From Alteromonadaceae bacterium Bs31 (GTDB lineage Bacteria; Pseudomonadota; Gammaproteobacteria; Pseudomonadales; Cellvibrionaceae), in NCBI GenBank assembly GCA_900177435.1, contig FXAI01000011.1, positions 1-64,000 on the forward strand: a stretch of 64,000 nucleotides of DNA, given 5' to 3'. Under the pieces are notes generated by a model. The model was not told where the DNA came from and ran no database searches. It saw nothing but the letters and a program-made list of their open reading frames with translations. Position numbers and translations under genes: made by a program. Shown piece by piece: positions 26,816 through 34,827 of the stretch. Each line of letters begins with the position of its first letter. Positions within the stretch are counted from its first letter, which is position 1.

Positions 26816-27436
26816 TTACACTAGGTTCTTAACGATTACTTTTAGAGAGGTAAGGCTGCCAATAACTAAGCCCGCAATAGCACCATAAAGATGTGCATCG
26901 ATAATTACGGGAGCATCCATAGCCTCTTGTAAAAAATCACTGTTATACCAGGGTGTATGTTCATAGAACAGCTTTGCGAAAAGCAAAAGCAGAACTACCG
27001 CCGCCTGCCAGCGCGGCAATATGGCATCTTTTACAAGACAGCCTATGCAGGCCATGGTAATTAAGCCGTGAATGGTTCCAGATAGGCCACCGTAGTAGCT
27101 CAAGTGTGGTTTAAGCGCTAAAAAACTAATACTGATGCTAAGGGAAATCAAACTGCCGCCGATGCACCAGCTGGCCTTGCTAAGTGCGCCACGAAAGAGC
27201 CAAACAACTAGGCTTAGGGCTAGTATATTCATTACCGTGTGCATCCAACCTAAATGGACCACATGGCCGCTAAGCAAGCGCCATATTTGCCCCTGCAATA
27301 TAGCTTCGCGCTGGTAGAGCAAAAGAGCGTTAAGCCATTCGCCCGCCAGGCCCAGCAAAAGCACGAGGCTTAAAAAGGCGACAAATTGGAAAGCGGCAAT
27401 GCTACTGCTACCATGCATGGGTTGTGGGTAAGACAT
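26816..27436 (-). CDS. rrtA: Rhombosortase (rhomboid-family sorting protease)
   Basis: A 206-residue rhomboid-superfamily serine protease of the rhombosortase type, which cleaves GlyGly-CTERM tails of secreted proteins. Membrane helices are visible throughout. Motifs in order are HLGWMHTVMN (early His/Asn), YYGGLSGTIHG with the catalytic Ser in GLSG, and DAHLYGAIAG with the catalytic His. Rhombosortases are short rhomboids of about 190-210 residues, as here. The ATG at 27436 is preferred over the TTG at 27487, which would overlap the esterase start on the other strand. No GlyGly-CTERM substrate is encoded in this window. Confidence 0.88.
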   Translation of the reverse strand: MSYPQPMHGSSSIAAFQFVAFLSLVLLLGLAGEWLNALLLYQREAILQGQIWRLLSGHVVHLGWMHTVMNILALSLVVWLFRGALSKASWCIGGSLISLSISISFLALKPHLSYYGGLSGTIHGLITMACIGCLVKDAILPRWQAAVVLLLLFAKLFYEHTPWYNSDFLQEAMDAPVIIDAHLYGAIAGLVIGSLTSLKVIVKNLV

Positions 27437-27467
27437 AGACTGAAGCCTGAATAAAGAGGAGTTTGCG

Positions 27468-28541
27468 GTGAACGGGTGTACAAACAAAGTATTACTGGTT
27501 GTTTTGCTGGGGCTGTTTGTCTCTGCAAGCGCCTTGCCCGCCTGCGCCAGGCAGTTTTCCCCGGACCACTCAAAAATTCATTATCAGGGCAGAATCGACT
27601 TTAGCCAAGGGCAAAACCCGGATCTGGTATGGCAGGGCAGTTCTGTTGAGTTTACCTTGAAAGGTGAAAAACTGCAGTTGGGCTTCGCCGATGTAGCGGA
27701 GCAGGCTTTTTTCGATTTGGACGTTAATGGTAAAACACGCTTGTTTAAAGCAGAGAATGGTTGGCACAACATCTCGCTGGAGCAGGGGGTGAAAAAACAT
27801 CATATAAAGTTGTTTAAGCGCAGTGAAGCCAATATGGGCAGTGCGCGCTTTACTGGTATTAAGGCGGACGACAAAGCCAAAATTATTACCACAAAGCGCA
27901 ACAAGCCTAAAAAGCGTTTTATTTTTTACGGAGATTCAATCACCGCAGGCGCTTGTAATGAAGACGGCGAGCATGACCAGTGGCAGGATTTCTCCACTCA
28001 CAACAATCGCCTGAGTTATGGCATGTTTACCGCCAAGGCGCTTAACGCCAGTTATCGCAATATTTCTGTGAGTGGTATGGGCATATCCACAGGTTATGTG
28101 AATGTAACAGTGGATCAGGTGTGGAACCGCTACAACCCAAAAGCGGATGCCAAGCCGGCCTGGCCAGCGAAATATAAACCTCACGTGGTTTTTATTAACT
28201 TTGGCGAAAACGATGACTCGTATACAGCGGCTAATAAGCTACCGTTTCCAGCAGATTTTACCGAGCGTTATGTGAAGCTCGTGAAAGATATGCGCAAATT
28301 TTACCCCAAAAGTCATATTGTGATTTTACGTGGCGGTATGACGGGTGGTAAAAAGAGCGAGCGTTTAATAGGCCCCTGGCAGAAGGTAGTAGCGGAGTTG
28401 GAAAAAAATGATAATAAGGTTCACCATTATGTTTTTGACAACTGGTATTACCTGCACCCGCGTGTAAGCCATCATCGCGCCATGGCCGATGAGCTATCGG
28501 CGTGGTTGTTAAAACAAACTTGGTATAAGCGGCTTTACTAA
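27468..28541 (+). CDS. SGNH-hydrolase, carbohydrate esterase family 2-like acetyl esterase
   Basis: The 357-residue precursor has a Sec signal (about 1-27), an N-terminal beta-sandwich domain (about 35-140) and an SGNH hydrolase domain (about 148-357). Catalytic blocks are YGDSITAG (Ser nucleophile), SGMGISTG, NFGENDDS in place of GxND, and the C-terminal HPRVSHHRAMA with the catalytic His. This two-domain layout is that of CE2 esterases, which deacetylate xylan and other glycans; in CE2 the Asp of the usual DxxH is often missing, as here. GTG start with AGAGGAG 6 bp upstream. It runs toward the methyltransferase, with a 4-bp convergent overlap. Substrate is inferred. Confidence 0.85.
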   Translation: MNGCTNKVLLVVLLGLFVSASALPACARQFSPDHSKIHYQGRIDFSQGQNPDLVWQGSSVEFTLKGEKLQLGFADVAEQAFFDLDVNGKTRLFKAENGWHNISLEQGVKKHHIKLFKRSEANMGSARFTGIKADDKAKIITTKRNKPKKRFIFYGDSITAGACNEDGEHDQWQDFSTHNNRLSYGMFTAKALNASYRNISVSGMGISTGYVNVTVDQVWNRYNPKADAKPAWPAKYKPHVVFINFGENDDSYTAANKLPFPADFTERYVKLVKDMRKFYPKSHIVILRGGMTGGKKSERLIGPWQKVVAELEKNDNKVHHYVFDNWYYLHPRVSHHRAMADELSAWLLKQTWYKRLY

Positions 28542-29224
28542 GGTGTAAAAATATCTTTCATGGGTTTTACCCCGGAATAGACGCAAAAGCTAAAATACTG
28601 ATACCAATGATTAAGATCTACAAAGCCTTTAGCGCTCATTAAATTGAGCTGTGTTTCCAGTGCTAGCCTTTTGCTTGCTTTCATGGCCTGCAGCGCTTTT
28701 TCGATATCTTGTTGCTTAGCGCCATGGTCGTTTGCATCTTTTAACCATTTTCTGGCATAGATTTTTTCGATATTATCTGTGCTGCCCAGCGCTTGGTCGG
28801 CGTTGATGAAGTGGCCCCCTGGATTTAAAGCCGCATAAATTTTGCTGAGTACCATATTAAATTGTGCGGTACTACAGTGATGCAAGGACAGGGCTGATAC
28901 GATTAAATCGTAGTTATTCTCCGGGAAGGCTTGTTGAATATAGTCACTCACATAAAAGCGCAACTTTTCATCTTTACCTTCAAAGCGCTGCATTGCTCGC
29001 TTTAGCTTGTGTTCAGCAAGATCGCATAAAGTAATGGAACAATTCGGGAAGTCTTGTTGAATTAATTCGCTTAGCAAGCCTGTGCCGGCGCCAAGGTCCA
29101 GCACCGAAAATTCAGCTTCCCGCTCGAAGGGTATAAGTGAAACGGCTGTACGGTAAAAATCATCAAAACAGGCCATAAGGGCTTTTTGCGCGGCATCGGA
29201 ATCAGAAAGTGTTGCGATATTCAT
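28538..29224 (-). CDS. SAM-dependent methyltransferase
   Basis: A 228-residue class I methyltransferase without signal peptide. Motif I is VLDLGAGTGLLSELI at about residues 43-57; the acidic end of beta-2 is ITLCDLAEHKL, and post-motif II is IVSALSLHHC. The C-terminal third is helical. The acceptor cannot be predicted; small-molecule (ubiquinone/menaquinone-like UbiE type) or unrelated substrates are equally possible. Its 3' end overlaps the 3' end of the esterase by 4 bp. There is no obvious operon partner. Confidence 0.85.
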   Translation of the reverse strand: MNIATLSDSDAAQKALMACFDDFYRTAVSLIPFEREAEFSVLDLGAGTGLLSELIQQDFPNCSITLCDLAEHKLKRAMQRFEGKDEKLRFYVSDYIQQAFPENNYDLIVSALSLHHCSTAQFNMVLSKIYAALNPGGHFINADQALGSTDNIEKIYARKWLKDANDHGAKQQDIEKALQAMKASKRLALETQLNLMSAKGFVDLNHWYQYFSFCVYSGVKPMKDIFTP

Positions 29225-29374
29225 TGATGGGAGCTTACACCTGTTTTAGCTTGTCATTATTGACAGTGAAGAATATGAGTGGTGTTAATCGTGGTACCAG
29301 CGCTACAGGCATTGTCTCAGGCTCTTGCTGGTGACATCAATAGATGGAAACGACTAATCGCGATTGCACGGGAG

Positions 29375-30391
29375 CTAAGCTGGTGTGCCTGTATCATGTA
29401 CCGCATTTAACACTGCCTGCCAGGTACTGGCAGCAACGCTAATACCGTTCTCATCGTGGTGTTTTCTATTTCGTGCCAGCGACTGGCCCGGCCAATGTAG
29501 CCCGCTAGCCCTCATTTGTGACTGTAGTTCCGCGAGACGATCATGATAGGCATCACCCCACAATTTTTCCAGCTTGATGGCGATAAACACCTGAGAGACA
29601 TTCTGCTCACCGGGGTTTTTAGAAATTTCGTTAACCGATTGCCCGCCGGAGAGCATGGCTGCCAAGAGGTCTAGCATTATTGACAGGCCGCTGCCTTTCC
29701 ACCAGCCTATGGCCGATGCAGATAAATTATTGAATATGCTTTCGGCATCAGTGCTTAAATCGCCTTCCTTATCATAACCACCGGGTACCGGTAAGGGCTC
29801 GTTGTTTTCCATATAGTGTTGAATTTTGCCATAGGAAAATTGCGATAGTGCGGTGTCGAGAATAATGGGGTCTGGCGATGCGGGTAGAGCAATCACAAGC
29901 GGGTTATTACCCAGGCTTGCCGCGCTGCCAGCTTCACTGCCGTGGGCCTTTAGGTTTGCGAGGGTATTGGTCCAGCTTATAAATGCGCAGCCTTGTTGCG
30001 CAGCCGTTTTTGCGTAGTGACCGGGGCGTAACCAGTGGTTGGTATTTTTAAGGCCCACCAGCGCGATACCTGAAGATTCTGCAAGTGTTACGGCCTGCTC
30101 TGTGGCGAAAGCAGCGCTTAGCGGCCCCGGCCCTTGCTTACCGTTAATAAGCATCCAGCCTGCCGATTGAAATTCTATGCTCGGCTGGTTTTGCGTGTTG
30201 ACCATGTTTTTCTCTATCTCTTCGATAAAGCGCGGAAAACGTTTTAAGCCATGGGTAGTAATACCATCGAACTCGGCCTCGGTAAAAATAGCAGCCAATT
30301 GCTGTGCTTTGTGTTTATCAAAGTAAGGTGCCAAGTAGTTGGCCAATGTCGTACTAAGCTGGGCATAGCTAAATTTTAAGTCGTGTGTCAT
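29375..30391 (-). CDS. Malate/lactate dehydrogenase-like NAD(P)H reductase, YiaK (2,3-diketo-L-gulonate reductase) subfamily
   Basis: The 338-residue protein belongs to the Ldh_2 family. It matches YiaK/DlgD features: DGITTHGLKRFPRF near the N-terminus, the ALVGLKNTNHWLRPGHYA segment with the catalytic His, ISWTNTLANLKAHG, and GWWKGSGLSIMLDLLAAMLS in the C-terminal half. YiaK reduces 2,3-diketo-L-gulonate with NADH in plant sugar-acid catabolism, which fits a plant-polymer degrader. Neighbours are a methyltransferase and a chemoreceptor; no other YiaK-operon genes (YiaLMNO) are nearby, so the exact substrate is an inference. Confidence 0.85.
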   Translation of the reverse strand: MTHDLKFSYAQLSTTLANYLAPYFDKHKAQQLAAIFTEAEFDGITTHGLKRFPRFIEEIEKNMVNTQNQPSIEFQSAGWMLINGKQGPGPLSAAFATEQAVTLAESSGIALVGLKNTNHWLRPGHYAKTAAQQGCAFISWTNTLANLKAHGSEAGSAASLGNNPLVIALPASPDPIILDTALSQFSYGKIQHYMENNEPLPVPGGYDKEGDLSTDAESIFNNLSASAIGWWKGSGLSIMLDLLAAMLSGGQSVNEISKNPGEQNVSQVFIAIKLEKLWGDAYHDRLAELQSQMRASGLHWPGQSLARNRKHHDENGISVAASTWQAVLNAVHDTGTPA

Positions 30392-30427
30392 ACCAAAACG
30401 CCTGGCGAGAAAACGGAAGACTTAAAA

Positions 30428-31603
30428 TTATATCTTAAAGACGACTATAGACTGATTTAATTGCTGCGAGACCGAATTGAGTGTTACAACTTTTGTCTGC
30501 AAATGAGCCAGCTCAGCTTCGCTGGTACTATTTGCATCAGAAATGGATTTAATATCCGCTGTCAGGCCTTCAACACTGCTGGCGTTATCACTAACGCTTT
30601 CGTTGAGCTGGGTGAATAGAAGTTGAATATCCTCTATAGCTTGTGATGCTTCACCAAGTTTACTGTGGGAATTATTCACCGAAGCAACGGTTTCATCCGT
30701 TTGGGCCGTCATCTTATCTGCTTGACCCACCACCGTGCCCACTTCTTGTTGCAGCTCCTGAACCGTTTGTTGAATTTCTCCTGTGGCGCTTTGTGTGCGC
30801 CTTGCCAGTTCACGCACTTCGTCGGCGACCACAGCAAAGCCTCTGCCCGTTTCACCTGCGCGCGCGGCCTCAATGGCAGCATTGAGCGCCAGCAGATTAG
30901 TCTGTTCCGCTATAGACTCGATAATAGTAGTAACATCACCGATGGTATTGCTTTTTTGTTCCAGCGAGCGCAAATGTTCTACGGTATTTATGATCTGGCC
31001 TGCCTGAGTTTGAATTTCGCTGCTCAAACCCGCTATTACTGTTTCAAGTTCGCTCAGCTTGCCAGTGAGTTCGTTCAGTGCCGAATTGGCAGTTCCCGTT
31101 GTGTTTAGCAGTTGGTGCGAGGTTTCATCTACAGTGCCAAAGTGGCTGAATAAGCCTTCGCTCACCCGTTGGGCGCTCTGGGTGGTAGAAGAGGCCACGC
31201 CAATACCTTTTTGAAACTCATCTTCTACCTGCAGCAAGTGCTGGGCGGTATCGCGTATATTCGAGATAAAGCTCTGTAAATTGTCGGCCATGGTATTGAC
31301 GCTGCTAACAATGTCGCCAACCACATCATCGCTTTGGATGGTACTGCGGCGGGAGAGGTCCTTTTGGGTCACCGCCTGAGCCACTTCGGAAACTTCCGCC
31401 AGCTTTGCCAGTAGATAATACTTAAGCAGCCAGAAGTTAGTTATGCCAATTATCGCGCCAGCGATGAGACAGCCCAGCAAAAACCAGATTCCCATGCCTT
31501 CTTTGTAATCTACGAAAAAACCGGCGTATACCGGGAAGATAAGGCCCATAAGTAGCCCAAAACCAATAAAAATTAACAAGACTTTTCGTAGAATGCTCAT
31601 CAC
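30428..31603 (-). CDS. Methyl-accepting chemotaxis protein
   Basis: A 391-residue chemoreceptor with two N-terminal membrane helices (about 7-30 and 37-58) and almost no periplasmic loop between them, so it lacks a conventional ligand domain. A HAMP-like helical stretch (about 60-120) follows. The conserved signalling hairpin is at about residues 230-300 ([22 protein letters not shown], then [17 protein letters not shown]), which contacts CheA and CheW. Adaptation sites cannot be placed with certainty. It lies downstream of a minus-strand terminator, so it has its own promoter. Confidence 0.95.
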   Translation of the reverse strand: MMSILRKVLLIFIGFGLLMGLIFPVYAGFFVDYKEGMGIWFLLGCLIAGAIIGITNFWLLKYYLLAKLAEVSEVAQAVTQKDLSRRSTIQSDDVVGDIVSSVNTMADNLQSFISNIRDTAQHLLQVEDEFQKGIGVASSTTQSAQRVSEGLFSHFGTVDETSHQLLNTTGTANSALNELTGKLSELETVIAGLSSEIQTQAGQIINTVEHLRSLEQKSNTIGDVTTIIESIAEQTNLLALNAAIEAARAGETGRGFAVVADEVRELARRTQSATGEIQQTVQELQQEVGTVVGQADKMTAQTDETVASVNNSHSKLGEASQAIEDIQLLFTQLNESVSDNASSVEGLTADIKSISDANSTSEAELAHLQTKVVTLNSVSQQLNQSIVVFKI

Positions 31604-31644
31604 AAGCCCATATTTGTAATGGATAACTTCCTTAGTCTAGACGA

Positions 31645-31681
31645 TAAAAAAGCACTAACCTCTAGCTTGAAGTTAGTGCTT
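31645..31681 (-). terminator. Rho-independent terminator after the holin gene
   Basis: A 10-bp perfect stem (31650-31659 with 31672-31681; arm AAGCACTAAC) and 12-nt loop is followed, on the minus strand, by six T (31645-31650). It separates the lysis pair from the chemoreceptor. Confidence 0.85.
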
Positions 31682-31759
31682 GCTTAGTTGTAGGCCTAAG
31701 AGGGATGAGTGCCTCGATAGGCGAGACAGCCTTACGAGCTGGTGTGTGTAAATGCGGGT

Positions 31760-32341
31760 CTATTTTTTTTGACTATCAAGCCACTGTTGCACAACGCTGT
31801 TTTTCAACACCTTGCCAGCGGATACCTTGGCGGTATCGAATATCTTGGACTCGGTGCTTTCCTTGTCGTCGTCCAATTGGCGGAACTCTTTTTTAATTTG
31901 TACTAATTCCTTTGCCGCTTGCACTGCACTTTTCTTAATAGTGAAATCCTGCGCTTTAAGCTGCATTCTGCCGCCAAAATAAAAGCCGATAATGATACTT
32001 AGCAGGGCCCAGTAGCCGGGGGGCATAAGCTCATAGGCTTTGGCTATCTCCAGAAAGCGCGCCGGGTCTAAGGGCGCCAGCACAAAGAAGCTAACGATGG
32101 CAATGGTTAACAAGGGCCTTGGTAGACGATTGAGACCGTCGACAAAAGAATCCCACCAGGTTCGGTTTTGCCGGGAATGAAATTCATCCGAGAATTGCGA
32201 GAGAGAGGCGAGGTCTCTATTAACATCTGCCATTTGCTCAGCATGTTGTCGCTGCCCCTTATTCTCTTTGTTCTCTACAAATACTTCAGCAACATCTTTG
32301 CCGCCTTTTAATGCATCGCCAATAAAGTTCCACCAGGCCAT
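31760..32341 (-). CDS. Phage/GTA-type holin (GTA_holin_3TM-like)
   Basis: A 193-residue membrane protein resembling the three-helix holins of gene transfer agents and phages. A charged N-terminal segment (about 1-70) precedes hydrophobic segments at about 75-95 (RPLLTIAIVSFFVLAPLDPA) and about 106-125 (MPPGYWALLSIIIGFYFGGR), and a long charged helical tail follows. Holins make pores or lesions that let cytosolic endolysins reach the wall. The ATG overlaps the endolysin stop (TAATG), so the order is endolysin then holin with coupled translation. No tail, capsid, integrase or portal genes are present nearby. Family assignment is by pattern. Confidence 0.75.
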   Translation of the reverse strand: MAWWNFIGDALKGGKDVAEVFVENKENKGQRQHAEQMADVNRDLASLSQFSDEFHSRQNRTWWDSFVDGLNRLPRPLLTIAIVSFFVLAPLDPARFLEIAKAYELMPPGYWALLSIIIGFYFGGRMQLKAQDFTIKKSAVQAAKELVQIKKEFRQLDDDKESTESKIFDTAKVSAGKVLKNSVVQQWLDSQKK

Positions 32342-32880
32342 TATGCTAACTCCTCTTCAAATTCTTTTACTCTGTTCATCCAGCCATTCAGAAATACTTT
32401 TTGTGAAGGGCTGGCCGCAACAATTGCCAAATAAAAGTTTTTTCTCTCTTCTATGAGGGCTTTAAGAAAAAATTCGCCCATTTCCCGCTCTGCCCATTCT
32501 GCGCCTCGGCGTGTATTTGGGCCCACAGCGCCGTCTTCCGATAAGCCTGGTTCGTAACCAGCCTGGTTGCACACACGTTGTACAAATTTAATGGCTGTTC
32601 GTGGCCCGTGATTTACCGCACTATCGAACAGGAAGGCTTGTATGGCTTCTGGCATGGAGTCTATGCGTGGCCCAAAAAAGTAGTCTCGTTTATAAATTTC
32701 CTCGGCAACATCTACATCCAATGCGCGTACCTCCGCTGTAGTAGCGGCCCGGCCGTAATAACTTGAAAGTGTTTTTTGTGTTATGCCGTAGTTGGTAGGT
32801 CCGCCCTTATCGGCGGGGTGGTCTACAAAACCGCCTTCCCGGACAAGCACGTTTTTAATCATTTCATCGACAGTCTTCAT
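32341..32880 (-). CDS. Endolysin: GH108 muramidase with PG-binding domain
   Basis: The 179-residue protein has a glycoside hydrolase family 108 domain (N-acetylmuramidase). The catalytic Glu is in LVREGGFVDHPADKGGPTNYGIT, and the second half contains YFFGPRID and a PG_binding_3-like C-terminal part (DGAVGPNTRRGAEWAE). There is no signal peptide, so a holin is needed for export, and one follows directly. The Shine-Dalgarno is unusually strong: AGGAGG 5 bp before ATG. The pair looks like a phage lysis cassette, but no other phage genes are seen. A role in tailocin, GTA release or lysis for secretion is inference. Confidence 0.88.
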   Translation of the reverse strand: MKTVDEMIKNVLVREGGFVDHPADKGGPTNYGITQKTLSSYYGRAATTAEVRALDVDVAEEIYKRDYFFGPRIDSMPEAIQAFLFDSAVNHGPRTAIKFVQRVCNQAGYEPGLSEDGAVGPNTRRGAEWAEREMGEFFLKALIEERKNFYLAIVAASPSQKVFLNGWMNRVKEFEEELA

Positions 32881-33405
32881 ATAACCTCCTGTTAATTATT
32901 CGAAATGTCGGGCCTGCAAGCTGAGTTAATAAAGTGCAGCAAACCATTTTACTTTTTAAGAAGATTTTGGCGTCAGAACGACTGGTGGACGCAGAACGTT
33001 TAGCCTCGCATAAAGCAGCGGCTTTGGCTAGGGCATCGCATGGGAATGGGGCTGCGAAACACGCTTATGCGCCTAAGCCCTTATGCAGCTTGTGGCCATA
33101 GCGGAATGCTCGAGCAGCTGCGGTCAAAAGTAGCCTGACCAAACTAACTGGCTTTGCTTGTTCGAAGGGTGAGGCCGTTTTTCTGAATGAGCCCTTGCTA
33201 CAGACCTGTTTTTCTTGCGAATAACCCTACTTATTAAGTGTGAATAAAATTCGTACAATCTCGTCGAACTAGTTTACATAATGCTGCAAAATTAGGAGTT
33301 AAAGTGACAATATATCTAATAAAAACAATGGCTTGTAGTCATGGAGTAATTCTTGCTTTATAGATGTCAGCAATTTTCTGACTATTTTTAGATATGGACT
33401 AAATC
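32881..33405. other. 525-bp intergenic region between lysis pair and PEP-CTERM gene
   Basis: This holds the ribosome-binding site of the endolysin gene (32886-32891) and, presumably, divergent promoters. A GTG-started frame at 32934-33101 (plus strand, 55 codons) has protein-like composition but no Shine-Dalgarno and no recognised match; I do not call it a gene. I find no clear terminator, tRNA or repeat. Confidence 0.5.
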
Positions 33406-34032
33406 ATGAACTTCAAACAGCTTTTCGCAGGCTTGGTTCTTTCCTTTGTTGGTGCGAGTGCAAATGCCGTTCTTATCGATTTTACCGACGAGAATTGGGC
33501 GACATCTGCTCCCGGGGTGACCGTGACGGCCAACCCAGACCAGCTGACGTTTAACCAACGAGACCGAGGTGGTTGTGTACTTGGTCAGTCGTACCATAAC
33601 CTGGCCTGTGATGGCGACGGAATTGGTGTGGTGAACGATGAGATTTCTGAAATAGGAAATAACAATGTTCATCAGTCTATTACTGTTGATTTCGGCAGAG
33701 CCGTTAATGTCAGCAATGTCTTTTTACTGGATCTTTTCGCATCTGAAAGGGGTGAAAGAGCTGATCTCAGGCAAATAGGCGAGATCGCGGTAATTGATGG
33801 AATTACATTTCAGGCGGTAGCAGGCGGCTACAATGTCGGCGGGTTTTGGGATACTGGTTTCAGCGCAGCAGGTATTACGTCTCTGAAGTTTACTGGTTAT
33901 AACGACTTGTTCAGTGACTATGCAATTGCTGCTATCGAAGTAAGCCCGGTTCCTCTTCCTGGTTCGCTGGTGCTTATGGGCTCAGTGCTGATGGGGTTAG
34001 GAATGTACAGACGCAAGAAAAAAGTTACATAA
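33406..34032 (+). CDS. PEP-CTERM-type secreted protein
   Basis: The 208-residue precursor has a signal peptide (about 1-21, GASANAVL). Its last 28 residues are VPLPGSLVLMGSVLMGLG followed by a basic tail: a Pro-rich motif, a hydrophobic helix and Arg/Lys-rich end, the PEP-CTERM sorting signal layout. The body is a beta-rich extracellular domain with two cysteines (C62 in GGCVLG, C73 in LACDG). PEP-CTERM proteins are processed by an exosortase, and no exosortase gene is in this window. It has a strong bidirectional terminator 24 bp after the stop. Function unknown; likely exported surface or matrix protein. Confidence 0.8.
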   Translation: MNFKQLFAGLVLSFVGASANAVLIDFTDENWATSAPGVTVTANPDQLTFNQRDRGGCVLGQSYHNLACDGDGIGVVNDEISEIGNNNVHQSITVDFGRAVNVSNVFLLDLFASERGERADLRQIGEIAVIDGITFQAVAGGYNVGGFWDTGFSAAGITSLKFTGYNDLFSDYAIAAIEVSPVPLPGSLVLMGSVLMGLGMYRRKKKVT

Positions 34033-34055
34033 GCTTTTTCTCTGGCTGAAACAAT

Positions 34056-34088
34056 AAAAAATACCTCGCACTAGCGGGGTATTTTTTT
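34056..34088. terminator. Bidirectional rho-independent terminator
   Basis: A 14-bp stem (34056-34069 with 34075-34088, one G-T pair) has a 4-nt loop ACTA; its left arm begins with A6 and its right arm ends with T7. It can stop the PEP-CTERM gene on the plus strand and the Amt-downstream gene on the minus strand. Confidence 0.9.
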
Positions 34089-34157
34089 GCCTGTAGTTTA
34101 TGCTATGTGTGCCTTTGGCGGAATGTCGAGAGGTACAGCAGCACCTGCTTGATCGCA

Positions 34158-34817
34158 CTATAATAATTGTTCAATTAAAATTCTGTGTTGGTCTCCACCT
34201 AACTGTTTGAAAGCCTGTACGACCTTGCTCAAAATCTCATCTGTTTTTACTGGCCCGACGTACTCGCAACAGCCGGTATAAAAAAGATTGATGATTTTCC
34301 TCAAGTCTCTTACATCCGCATTTGGCACTTGCAATGTGTTCTCTTTTTTCGATATCCAGCTCACAAAAAATAGTGATAAGGCCTGGTTAATTTTCTGTTT
34401 GCTGATATTTTCGATTACATATAGTGTAACCAGTTGGCTGTCTTTTTTTCCTAAATGCCGCTGCCAAGTGTTGATAAATTTTTGCAGGGTTTGGTACTCG
34501 GGCATGGAAAACTCGGCACTCTCTGAAAGGTTGTACTTCTTCAAGTAGTCTTCCATTTTCCCGCTGGGGTCGTTCATTAATTCCGCCTCGGGTAAAGAAG
34601 CAGCGCGGATCAGATTAAGGTGGGCTCCCCGGATATCTGCATTTGGATCCACAGAATTTTTTAAATCGTACACAAAATGCTGAACTGCTGTTGAGGGGGA
34701 GTGAGAATATTTCTGATCCCATATCACCATGGCCCGCATGAGTTTCTCGCCAAAAAAGTAGGGATACAAAGCAGTGAATACAATACGTTTTTTATGGATA
34801 TAACTTTTTTCTGCCAT
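34158..34817 (-). CDS. Hypothetical protein downstream of the ammonium transporter
   Basis: A 219-residue soluble, helical protein that I do not recognise. It has no signal peptide or membrane segment. Recurring Tyr, Trp and basic residues in the N-terminal half (RIVFTALYPYFFGEKLMRAM), and a C-terminal helical domain with NLFYTGCCEYVG. The ATG at 34817 is chosen over one at 34850, because the longer frame overlaps the amt 3' end; the 10-bp gap suggests co-transcription with amt. Functional possibilities (nitrogen regulation of transport, for example) are not supported by any motif. Confidence 0.65.
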   Translation of the reverse strand: MAEKSYIHKKRIVFTALYPYFFGEKLMRAMVIWDQKYSHSPSTAVQHFVYDLKNSVDPNADIRGAHLNLIRAASLPEAELMNDPSGKMEDYLKKYNLSESAEFSMPEYQTLQKFINTWQRHLGKKDSQLVTLYVIENISKQKINQALSLFFVSWISKKENTLQVPNADVRDLRKIINLFYTGCCEYVGPVKTDEILSKVVQAFKQLGGDQHRILIEQLL

Positions 34818-34827
34818 TAGAGAATAC

